Source of the DNA: Deinandra increscens subsp. villosa
Taxonomy: Eukaryota; Streptophyta; Magnoliopsida; Asterales; Asteraceae
Reading direction: 5' to 3'
Length of the DNA stretch: 64,000 bases
Assembly: GCA_039602395.1 (NCBI GenBank)
Contig: JBCNJP010000025.1
Span: 38,791,649-38,855,648, forward strand
In this document: positions 32,258 to 41,787 of the stretch, piece after piece
How positions within the stretch are numbered: the stretch's first letter is position 1
Layout of the letters: each line of letters opens with the position of its first letter
Notes under the pieces: model-generated
Database searches by the model: none
What the model was told of the DNA's origin: nothing
Seen by the model: only the letters and a program-made list of their open reading frames with translations
Translations under genes and position numbers: made by a program

Positions 32258-34141
32258 TTAGATGTACTCTGATTGGTTCAAAAAGATTCCATCTGCGGTT
32301 TGCTTCACTTGTAGCCCTAAGAAGAATGTTAGTTCTCCCATAGAGCTCATTTCAAATTTAGACTGCATCAAAGTTTCAAACTCCTTGCACAAAACAATGT
32401 TAGAGGAACCAAAAATAATGTCATCAACATAAATTTGTACCATCAACATATCATTACCAACAGTTTTAACGAAAAGTGTTTTGTCAACTGCCCCTCTCCT
32501 GTAGCCATTCTCTAGAAGATAGTTAGAAAGAGTTTCATACCAGGTTCTAGGTGCTTGTTTGAGACCATATAAAGCTTTGATCAGCTTACACACCTTGTTT
32601 GGATGATGAGGGTCTTCAAAACTAGGAGGTTGGTTGACGTATACTTCTTGTTCCAGGAGGCCATACAGGAAAGCACTTTTGACATCCATTTGAAACACCT
32701 GGAGGTCTTTGAATGCATCATAGGCTAAGAAGATTCTGATTGTTTCCAACCTAGCTACAGGTGCAAATACTTCATCATAGTCAATTCTTTCTTCCTGCAC
32801 ATAGCCTTGCACAACCAGTCTTGCTTTATTTTTTATTACAATTCCGATCGAGCTTGCTTTATTTTTTATTACAATTCCCCTATCATCTTTCTTGTTTCTG
32901 AACACCCACTTTGTTCCAATTGGTTCTGCTCCATCAGGCAGATCTACCAATTCCCAAACCTTTTGCTTGTTGATCTGAAATACTTCTTCTTGCATTGCCT
33001 CTACCCAACTGTTGTCTTCCAAGGCATCTGCTACCTTCTTGGGTACTTCTTGAGATAAAAATGCAGCATGCAAACAAATGTTTGCATTTGCAGATCTACT
33101 TCTTGTCAACACAGGAGCTGAAGCTTCTCCAATAATATTTCCTGCTGGATGATCTCTGTTGATTCTTCTATCAAGAAACATAGGAAATCCATGGCTTCTT
33201 CCATTTGAGGGTATGTTGAGTTGAGGAAGTCTGTGGTCAAACTCAACATTTTCAAATTGTGACACAGGATCTGAAACTCCAATTGATTCATGAGAATTGA
33301 TGTCTGAATTATAGGTTAGATGCTCTAAATTTAGCTCATTTGATGTGCTATCATTTGAATTTTCAGCTTCATTTGACCCTGATTCAGTATTCTCTTCAGT
33401 TTTTGAAGTTGGGTTTTCCGGTTGAACTTGAACCGGATAGATTGGTTCAGCCTGAACTTCGAATGGAACAATTTCTTCTTTAATTTGAATTATTTCAGTC
33501 AGTTTCTTGTCATTTCTTGGGAAAATAGGTTGAGAACTCATGGAAGAGAAAAAGATTGGCTTCTCATTTGCAGTTTGATTAGTCTTCCAATGCTCATCAA
33601 CAGACCTATGAGAATTTTGTTCCTGCACTAAAGAGCTCACAGGCTTATCAATAGTTATGTTGAAAGCAGTAGTTAGTGCATCAATATCAAATAACCAGCT
33701 AGGCTGAGAGTTAAAATTGTTGGGAGATTTTTCATTGAAGGATACATTAATGGTTTCCTCAACAATCTTAGTTCTCTTGTTGTATACTCTATATGCTTTT
33801 GACACACCAGAGTATCCAACAAAATAACCTTCATCTGCCTTTTTGGCAAATTTGGGCAAAGATTCATTGGTTATTAAGATAGTGACAGGACAACCAAATA
33901 GCTTAAAGAAGTAAATGTTTGGCTTTCTTTTTCTCCAAAGCTCATAAGGTGTTTTATTCTTTCCCTTGACAATTAAGATCCTGTTCTGGACATAACAGGC
34001 AGTGTTCACTGCTTCTTCCCAAAATATCACAGGGAGCTTGGAGTCTGCTAACATGGATCTAGCGGCTTCAATCAATGTCCTATTTCTCCTTTCAGCAATA
34101 CCGTTTTGCTGTTGAGTTCTAGGAGCACTAAATTGTCTCAC
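32258..34141 (-). pseudogene. Outer pol: integrase C-terminus and reverse transcriptase
   Basis: An uninterrupted 627-codon frame. It starts in integrase (QQNGIAERRNRTLIEAARSML, supplying the catalytic Glu), runs through the integrase C-terminal region (YELWRKRKP, FGCPVTILIT, FVGYSGVSKAYRVYN), a variable acidic linker, then RT: WVEAMQEEVFQINK, FAPVARLETIR, QMDVKSAFLYG, KALYGLKQAPRTWYE, QIYVDDIIFG and FFLGLQVKQ. A 33-bp tandem duplication (32820-32885) repeats GIVIKNKA inside the RT fingers and keeps the frame. The stop at 32258 cuts before RNase H. Confidence 0.93.
33410..33470. repeat. Outer-type motifs in pol linker
   Basis: TTCCGGTTGAACTTGAACCGGA, an 8-bp-arm inverted pair, lies at 33416-33437 between integrase and RT. 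Confidence 0.7.
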
Positions 34142-34964
34142 AATTCCCTTCTCGTCACAAAATGAATTCAGAAATGATTTTTGAATTCTGTGCCATTGTC
34201 ACATCTGATTGTTTTGACCTTGAGATTTGATTGATTTTCTAAATTAATTACAAGAGTTTTCAGCAGTTTCATCAATTATCACAAAACAGTATGACCTTTT
34301 CCTATGCTCATTACCCTAGTTGGACCAAATAAATCCATGTGTAAAAGCTCTAGAGGTTTTGAAATAGAAGACTAGATTTTTGGCTTATGTGTTGCTTGCC
34401 CTTGAGACATGGCACACAGTTTTCAGAACATGTAAAATGCTTGTTAGGAAGACCCTTAACCAAGCCAAGATTCACAATTCTGTTCATGTTTTTGTAGTTC
34501 ACATGACCTAACCTTCTATGCCACAGATCAGATACGTCAACTGAGGATTTGGATACAAAGCAAGCAGTGCCACATGAGGGTGTAGCAACTGACATATCCA
34601 AAATGTACAATCCATCTCTCCTGGGTGCCTTAAGCATTATTAGTTCATCAGGAATTTTGACACCAGGTTTGATGACTATGGCCTCTTTCTCATTAAACAT
34701 TAAATTCAAATTCTTGTCACACATTTGTCAAACACTAAGCAGGTTGAAATTTAATGTATCAACAAAATTGACTCTGTCAAATTTTTCCAGTCCATTTGTC
34801 ACATCACCTTGTGCTATAATATGGCCTTTTGTGCTTCCAAAGGCAACTGGTCTTCCATTGATTCTTTTTGTGTTTTCTAGAATGTGCTTATTCCCTGTCA
34901 TGTGGCAAGTGCATCTACTGTCAACTACCCATAGGCTATTTTGGCCTTTATTTTGCACATGCAC
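34142..34964 (-). pseudogene. Outer pol: protease and integrase N-terminal part
   Basis: Protease near 34920: VVDSRCTCHMTGN, where the catalytic DSG is DSR, expected to inactivate it. Then VNFVDTLNFNLLSV, a stop at 34728, and the GAG_pre-integrase segment LWHRRLGHVNYKNMN with ENCVPCLKGKQH. LLHMDLFGP (first catalytic Asp) is present near 34330-34360 in a shifted frame, and CDNGTEF (second Asp) near 34195. Compared with the inner copy, about 45 bp encoding DFSRHTWVFFL are deleted around 34270. Multiple lesions; not functional. Confidence 0.88.
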
Positions 34965-34977
34965 ATATCATAATTGA

Positions 34978-37964
34978 TTAATTTCTATAGGGGACCCAAG
35001 CCTGAGTGGTCTTGGGTCTGCCATAAGCATCATTATACTTATACTCCTTGAGTACTAAAGTATTTAAGACTGGAGCTTCATTAAGTAGATCATCATTGTC
35101 AAAACTGAAGTTGTAGATCATCATTGTCAAAACTGAAGTTCTCACATTGAGTACTTGTTTGACTGGACCTTTCACCTTTGGTGTTCTTTCTCTCAGCAAT
35201 TTTTCTATCCCTATATTCTTTAAACTTCCTTTTCTTGTTGGTTAATTTCTTAAATTTTTCATTTTCTTGGTTGACCAACTTAGTTCTCTCAGGTGACTTT
35301 GAAAATCTTTGTGGAAAGTGTTGATTTTGATTTGAACTCTCCCCCTGAAGTGGAACACAGTGATTTCCACTTGAACTTTTAGCAAAGACTTTTTCAGATT
35401 AGTTAGATTTGCTATTTCTTGAAAAGTTTTCTCTAGAGGTAATCATTCCTCTAGAAGGATTTCTTCTTCCTTGAGCTTCAAAATGCTCAAACCCATCAGC
35501 AAAATGTACATGTGGTCTCTGCTTTGGAGCAGTAGCTGATCTGGGTTGAGTTTTGTTTTCCGGTGAAACATGAGTTCGAGCGGAAAAATGTTCCGCCTGA
35601 ACTTCAGCCGGAAAACGATTTTGCTTTAAAACAGAGAAACTTCCATTTCTATCATTACAATTAAGACCCTGTTAGAATCAGATCCAAAATGCTTCAAAGT
35701 GTGGTTTCTCACAGGTGAAATTCTTCCCGTGAGTTTCTTTTGAAAATCAGCCTTTGGTTTCAAAACAGGTTTTGGTATCAAAAATGGTTTAACTTTACTC
35801 ATTGGGTTAAACTGACAAAAGCAGCTAGGTGACCTTGTTCGCCACAGCACATACATTCAACAACTTTGGTTTCAAATTTTCTTGGAGACTAAAGTTTGGT
35901 TACTTGGTTGAAACTTAGTTGACCAAGTCTTTGAGTTTGACTTCCCTTTGGTTGCTCAGGTTGCTTTCCTCCAACTTTTGAATCCTTAGATTTATAAACA
36001 GTTGGTGGAGGAACAGCAATTGATGGTTTCAAAATGTTTGATTTGTCAGCTGAAGCAAATGAGCTTGCACTAGTGACTTCAGTTTTCTTAGACTCAACAG
36101 TGTTTTCATAAACTTGACTGTGATGAAATGTCATCAACTGTGAGACTAACTTTGCATTCAGATTTTAAAGCATCAATTGGTTTGATTACAAGTGAGTATT
36201 CAATTGGTGGTTTAACACAGTTATACCCGACACCTGCTTTGCCATACATCCCTCCCATACACAGTTTCTCAGCCTTTTTGTTTGCTGCTTGGAATTTATC
36301 ACAAGTAAACAAAGCATCTTTCAGCTTGATCTCAAGAACATCAACCTCAGCCTTAGCATCTTTGGTTTCATTTCTCGACTTCTCAAGCTTTGAGAGTAAG
36401 TCATCAAGCTGAGTTTCAAGCACTGAGTTGGTTTGTTTTAACTATTCATACTCTTTAGTTAAATTTTCAATTTTTGAAATGTATGATGATTCAGTTTTCT
36501 TAAAACATTCCTTTAACTCATTTAGGTTTGAAACTTCATCAATCAAGTCAGTGTTGTGATTTCGGTACTTTGCCACTTGTTCTATGCAGGCAGGGCTGCA
36601 TAGGGTTTCTAGGACTTTCTCAGGGATAGAGTTTACCTGATCTGAGGTGGAGTCTTGTTTGGCCATCAAAGCTTGGTTGATAGGCTCAAACTCAGCAACG
36701 AAATCTTCCCATTCAACACATGAGGTTTGATTTGCAACAGCAGCTACCACATTCTGGTGGTTTTGACTTCTGGTTGGCTTTGTTGGGGGTGGGGTGAGAT
36801 CCTAAGTTGTTTCCAGAATTGTTGTTGTTTGAATTGCTTCCTCCATGATTTTTCCCTTGGGCATGACTCTGATTCTGTCCTTCTCTTCTTGGTTGAGAGC
36901 ACTCCCTTGCAAAGTGACCAAGTTGGTGACAGTTGTAGCACTTCACCTTGCTTTTGTCAAGGCCTATGTGAGCACCTTTTGCTCCCTTGTAGGTTCTACA
37001 AGCTCTTTTGTATAACCTTTGAGCTCTGACAGAAACCATAGCAAGTTGAGTCATTATGTCCATTTCCTCCAAATCATCAGCACCTATACACTCAAGATCT
37101 TCAGGTATGAAGCCTTGGTAAGAGTCAGTTGCTACATGAGCATTGTGATAGTTTTCAAACCTGTTTGAAAAACTTTCTTGACACCTTGGTGTTCAGGGAA
37201 ACTGACAATAGGTGACTGATATGATGATGAGTTTGAAGACCTTTGACTGTTAAAATCAGTAGTTACTAGTGCAATGAAAACAGCTGAGTTGACTCAGAAG
37301 ATGAGTTTTGTTTAAAATCTAGTTTCATTTCATAGGCACTGAGTATGCCATGAAGTTCATTGAGTCTCATCTTTTTCAAGTTTTTGCATTCCCTGATGCT
37401 TATTGTGTAAACTGTCCACACAAAAGGCAGGGAACGTAGGAACTTTCTGTTAACATCTACCTGGTCTAGTTTTACATCTACCTTTTGGAGTTCATCAAGC
37501 AAAGAAACAAATCTTAAGTACTGGTTTGTCATTGTTTCACCAGATTTGAAAGTAAAGTTTTCATACTTCTGTTTTAAGACATCTTTCTTGTTTTCTTTAA
37601 CTTCACTGGTTCCTTCGTACTAAGGCATTCCACAGGTCAAATGCAGTTTTATATCCTTTAAACCCACTTAAAATGGAATTAGGAAGTGCAGCCTGTAGAG
37701 TCCAATATGCCTTATGGTCAAATTCGAGAGCAGTATAGTCAGATTCAACATATTTATCTAGTGGCTTAGGTATTTTGACTTCTGCATCATCAGCAGATGA
37801 AACCATGGGTGACTAGGGTCATTCAGTGAAAGATTTCCAAATACGACGGTCCAAAATCCTAACAAGACCTTCCATCCTGAGTTTCAGGTACCAAAGTCAT
37901 CAGGAGTGAACATTGATGGTTTGTTGGAAGAACCATTTGGGCAACTTAAACTGAAATCACTCAT
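34978..37964 (-). pseudogene. Outer gag, fragmented
   Basis: The start at 37964 (MSDFSLS...SMFTPDDFGT) is followed by a TGA where the inner gag has Trp. UBN2 remnants appear in several frames (YTALEFDHKAYWTLQAALP near 37700; LDELQKVDVKLDQVDVN near 37480). The first knuckle CYNCHQLGHFARECSQ is near 36900-36945. A coiled-coil region (36420-36110, LEKSRNETKDAKAEVDVLE) and a degenerate second knuckle near 35840 follow, then outer-type motifs at 35560-35620. It ends GRPKTTQAWVPYRN and TAA at 34978. At ~990 codons this is a long Gag, as in SIRE-like elements, but it is broken by many frameshifts. Confidence 0.85.
35560..35620. repeat. Outer-type motifs in gag C-terminus
   Basis: TTCCGGTGAAAC, GTTCGAGCGGAAAA, GTTCCGCCTGAAC and TTCAGCCGGAA, at the same gag location as the inner-type cluster in the inner element. 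Confidence 0.7.
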
Positions 37965-38062
37965 TTTGAAAACCTTTCGAAAGATAAGAAAGCAAAGCTT
38001 GTAAAGTAACCAAGTAAAGTATCAACCTTGAAGCACAGAAAGTCTTCAAAGTAAGAGCCAAA

Positions 38063-38074
38063 GCTCTGATACCA
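38063..38074 (-). other. Outer element primer-binding site
   Basis: The minus strand reads TGGTATCAGAGC two bases inside the 5' LTR; tRNA-iMet type. Confidence 0.9.
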
Positions 38075-38076
38075 CT

Positions 38077-38765
38077 TGTAGGATCGTTATTAGTTAGAGT
38101 TAAACTAAAACAAAGCCCTTTAATTGCAAATATAGCCCTACGGAATTAAAGTTATATTTCACTTTACTTAAGCAATATTTAGTTCTTGTGTATAATGTAA
38201 AAGCTTGATTTGCAGAATGATAGTAACAACAAAGTATCAAATACTCGGCACTATTTGCATTAACTCAAAGCTACACTATTACAAGTTGTTCAAGAACTGA
38301 TAACAACGATGATGACAACTGTGTATAAACTAAGAGCTAACTAAGCTATATATAGTGCTGATGAGATCAATGACAGCCATTGATCTTATGCGATCTAATC
38401 TAGACCGTAAACTAAAAAGTCAAATACAAACTACCAAAAGAATAAACATCGGCAATTGGAATATCTTGCGTGTTTGCAGCAACATACTACTTTAGGAGAG
38501 CGGCTTGAATCAGATATAGAAGCATACGAGAAGCTTTTGCAAGATTGGACTTGCTGAAAAGACATCTCAGGGAAAGTCCGGTTGAACTCATTATCTGGTG
38601 GATAATCGAGTTCACCCGGAATATTCGCTAAAGGAAAAAACTGCTTCTTTCCGCTTGAACTGCCAGTTCCGTTTGAATTGAGAATTCCGCTTCAACTTCA
38701 ACTTCAGCCGGAACTATACAAAATTGGCATTCAGCCGGAAATCTTCCAAGCGCAATATTCCTTAC
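38077..38765 (-). repeat. Outer element 5' LTR
   Basis: Partner of 13433-14122, near identical over 689 bp. Its outer edge runs straight into gag of another element at 38766, with the terminal A changed or lost. Confidence 0.92.
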
Positions 38766-40157
38766 TGAAGGTACAGTCTTTGCTGCTGCTCTAGCATGTA
38801 TCTTTGCCTGTGAGGGTGGTGATGTGGACTTTTGCACCTTGGAATTTGAAGGGCCAAACTTGGGTTTTGGGCCAACATGTGTTTGGCCCAATGGGACAGT
38901 CTTTTGTTGGACCTTCTTTGGATAGTAAGGCTCATACGGGCGGTGCAGGCAGTTTCTTGCCATGTGTCCTGGTTGACCACACACATGGCATGACTGTTTC
39001 TTTGGATACACGGGAGCCTGTTGTTGGTTCCGCCCAGTGGATATCCAAGTTGGCTTTGAAGCGTTTTTATGGATCCAAAGGGCTTTACCATGGGGCTTTG
39101 TGGTCAGAACATACTCCCGCTGTACAGGTTTAAATTGGTCATATGCAGAATTGACCTCAGGGTACGGGACAAAATCTTGTGGTTTTGCATCCCGTACTTT
39201 CTGCACATTTTTAATGGGACAGGTCACACTGTCCTCAGATTTCTTCAGATCACCTGTGGGTTTGGGAACATCAGTTTGTGGTCCCTTACCCCTTCTTAAA
39301 ATTCTAACAGTTCTAAGGGGTTTCACAGGTTTAGCATCACATTTCCCAAAGTTAAACACACTACAAGTAACAGATTCATCAAACACAGTTGACTTGGGAA
39401 ATGCTGACTCAGACTCAAAACTTTTTGAAGCAAAATTATCAGTTTTAAAAACTGGAAACTTTTGACTCTCAAAACAAACACTTTTTCCCTTTGAACCTGC
39501 TTCTTCATTTACTTTATCTGCACAAGAAGTAGAAGTGTTAGTAATGTTAGAAACAGGAGCAGAAATTTTAATGGGACAAGCTGCCAATTTCTTTTCGATC
39601 TCAGCTTTAGCATCCAAGTTGGTCTTAGAACACTCATAATCTGAGATCATTTCATGCATCAGGGGCATCGGTACTGTATGAGTGGACTTTTCATCTTTTA
39701 TTTCAGTACCGAGACCCAAACCAGAGTTGGCTTTTAGATGACGCATTCGAGCATCTGTGTTGTAGAAAAGTGAACTAGCCTTCATCATTTCTGACACAAT
39801 CTTATCGTTTCGCTCAACTTTGGTTTGTGATGTTTCTAATTGACCTTTAAGTTGTTCAAGTTCAGCTTTCAATGTGACAATTTCTTCATTAGCAACTCCC
39901 AGATAAGTCGTTTTGTTACTCAAGTCCCTTTGAAGATTTTTTATGTCAATTTTAGCAGCTTCTAATTTCTCACTTAAGTTTTTACTTCTACCTTTGTATT
40001 CCCTCAACTCTCTATCAACAAACTCACGATTTAGGGTTTCATTGAAAAACTTAGTTTGCCATTCTTTAGATTCAGTGAGAATAGATTGACATTTAGAGTT
40101 AAAACATACCTCAGTGTTGCTGGTAGATACAGAATTACCTGGTAGAAAGGATGCCAT
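38766..40157 (-). pseudogene. Third-family gag fragment, open but truncated
   Basis: From ATG 40157 (MASFLPGNSVSTSNTE) the frame is open for 464 codons up to the junction at 38766 and then reads 46 more codons into the outer LTR to a stop at 38628. An upstream open extension to 40397 only translates the hairpin repeats. Visible parts: a coiled coil (LREYKGRSKNLSEKLEAAK, LKAELEQLKGQLETSQ), Ser/Thr-rich linkers and the knuckle CHVCGQPGHMARNC near 38955-39000. The usual UBN2 N-terminal domain is missing, so the ATG sits on the C-terminal half of a normal SIRE-like Gag. Either an internal deletion or a specialised short Gag. Confidence 0.75.
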
Positions 40158-41260
40158 GAATGTCTCAACCGGATCGGAAAGCAGCTTTTGGATCGGAAAG
40201 TGGGTTTTCGGTCGGAAAAGGGTTGGATCGAAAAGTATGATGCGATCGAAAAAGTGAAGGCTGGATCGAAAAGTCTCGAAGGGGACTTTTCGATCAAGGA
40301 GCACGATGGATCGAAAAGTCACAGGGGACTTTTCAATCAAAGGAGGCTGATCGAGAAGTCTCAAGGGGACTTCTCGATCGAGAGGGTCGGATCGCAAAGC
40401 CTTCCGAACCTTCTGTCACGAGTTGTAACCTGCACAAAATCTCACACGATACTCACAAAAAAAATCGTTAGTAACACCTTGAAACACTTGGAGTAAAAAT
40501 ATGAAAATAAAAAAAACGAAATACTCCACAATATGCAGACAAATTCAAAGATCAAAACCCCGTCAAAATTAATTTGCACCAACTTAAAATGAGTGGCCGT
40601 TTCTTGCTTCAAAAACCGGAGAACTTGGACCACACACTCTAATTAATTACTTATGGCAAAATCGTAATTTACTTGTAAACATGTGAAAATTCAATTCACG
40701 TATCTGATTAAATTCAATTTTAAGTAATTGAACTCAACGGCAATTCCGAAAATTATGTCATCTTCTTCAATGGTTGTGAAATCAACGCGCTAAAAATGAC
40801 GTGCACCAAAATAGGAGGGCCGAAAAGTGTACTGACGTGGAGATTCAATCACCACACACGAACTGCATAAACCGTTTTAGTGTGGACGTAGCGCAACAAT
40901 TTTGGAAAAAGCAAAACCCCTTTTTTAGAATATTATTTTGATTGAAATCTACCAAATTTTGCACAATATTTCGTCCGTCAATCGAACCCTCAATCGAAAA
41001 GTGGGCTTCCAAACGAAAAGTCCCACTTTTAAAAGAAAACAAATTTTGAAGCCACAATTCTTGATCAACCAGCCAAAAAAAACGTAAATGAAGTCGAAGA
41101 AAGATTTTCTGGATTGTGTTCTTCAGTCGAGAACCTCCTGAGCTGATCGAAAACAGTAGACTTGCAGTCGAAAACCTGTAAAAACTCAAAAGAAACTCGA
41201 CAGAAATTGTTAGAACTTCTTGAATAGATATCGTACGAGCCACGAAACTCTCGTTTCTTG
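40158..41260 (-). other. Third-family leader between PBS and gag
   Basis: Untranslated. It holds the hairpin cluster (40264-40379), further motif copies (40170-40260, 40975-41035) and AT-rich sequence. A 63-codon minus-strand frame at 40442-40633 is not supported by any domain. Confidence 0.6.
40170..40400. repeat. GATCGAAAAGTC motif array with three hairpins
   Basis: At least ten direct or inverted copies. Three form consecutive hairpins: 40264-40295 (12-bp perfect stem, 8-nt loop), 40309-40338 (one mismatch, 6-nt loop) and 40349-40379 (12-bp perfect stem with the A-T pair changed to G-C on both arms). The remaining copies (ATCGGAAAGTGGG, ATCGAAAAAGTG) are variants. Confidence 0.85.
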
Positions 41261-41272
41261 GCTCTGATACCA
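41261..41272 (-). other. Third-family primer-binding site
   Basis: TGGTATCAGAGC on the minus strand two bases inside the LTR. Confidence 0.88.
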
Positions 41273-41274
41273 AT

Positions 41275-41773
41275 TGTAAGTCCCAAAATGATCCTTACGC
41301 GATATCTAGTCCAATCAAGACCGTGCGGAAGATTAATTGAAAAATAAGATGAATAAGCAATTAAGAACGAGAATAACACACAAACCACAAGAAGTAGAAC
41401 ACTTGAATAACCTCCTTTGATTGCAATACACAATCGAAATTCTCTTTAGAGAATTTCGTAAACCACCAATTGAGATCAACACCAAAACAGCAACCCCATA
41501 ATGAGGGGAGGTCTTCCCTTATATAGGGATTCTCCAACTTGGAGAACAAGACAACCTAAAAACCCTAATTAATAGTCAATTCCCGTATTTGACTTTAATG
41601 GCCCACTAAACTCCATCTAAACATTTTCTAATTGGGCCCAAACACATCTAAAATGGCCCAATGACCTAATATACCCATAACCCAACTCATTTTCACCTAT
41701 TCTAACACATAGGCCTTCAGAATACTCCGCCAAGTGATGATTTAATACACAAGCCACAAATTATTCCCTTACA
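41275..41773 (-). repeat. Third-family LTR shared by two partial elements
   Basis: TGTAAGTCCC...CCCTTACA, 499 bp. A PBS lies on its left and a polypurine tract on its right, so it acts as 5' LTR for 38766-41274 and 3' LTR for 41774-45486. Minus-strand TATA box (CCTATATAAG) at 41519-41528; 24-bp palindrome CGAAATTCTCT-TT-AGAGAATTTCG at 41435-41458. Confidence 0.85.
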
Positions 41774-41787
41774 ATCTTCCCCTTGGC
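41774..41787 (-). other. Third-family polypurine tract
   Basis: The minus strand reads CCAAGGGGAAGAT right before the LTR, on the opposite side from the PBS. Confidence 0.75.

Larger units (their letters stand above)
13433..38765 (-). mobile_element. SIRE-like Ty1/copia element (outer), split by a nested element
   Basis: LTRs 13433-14122 and 38077-38765, PBS at 38063-38074, PPT at 14123-14135, minus orientation. Order from the right: gag (37964-34978), pol (34964-31505), spacer, ORF3 (30736-14257). The inner element 18039-30577 interrupts ORF3; without it the element is about 12.8 kb, the size of SIRE/Maximus-type copia. By eye the two LTRs differ at roughly 18-20 positions. No TSD: CAAAA on the left, TGAAG on the right, and the last base of the right LTR is T instead of A. 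All coding parts are broken. Confidence 0.93.
38766..41274 (-). mobile_element. Third SIRE-like family: leader and gag fragment (left copy)
   Basis: Read from the PBS at 41261-41272, a ~1.1-kb leader with repeated GATCGAAAAGTC motifs precedes a gag start at 40157. Gag is cut at 38766 by the end of the outer-element LTR. Bases 38828-39850 are nearly identical to 44463-45486, so both belong to one family. pol is absent from this copy. Confidence 0.85.

Noticed and set aside
38804..39465. Two plus-strand open frames (109 and 142 codons) and near copies at 44480-45098
   Set aside because: Antisense of third-family gag; the minus reading contains a zinc knuckle.
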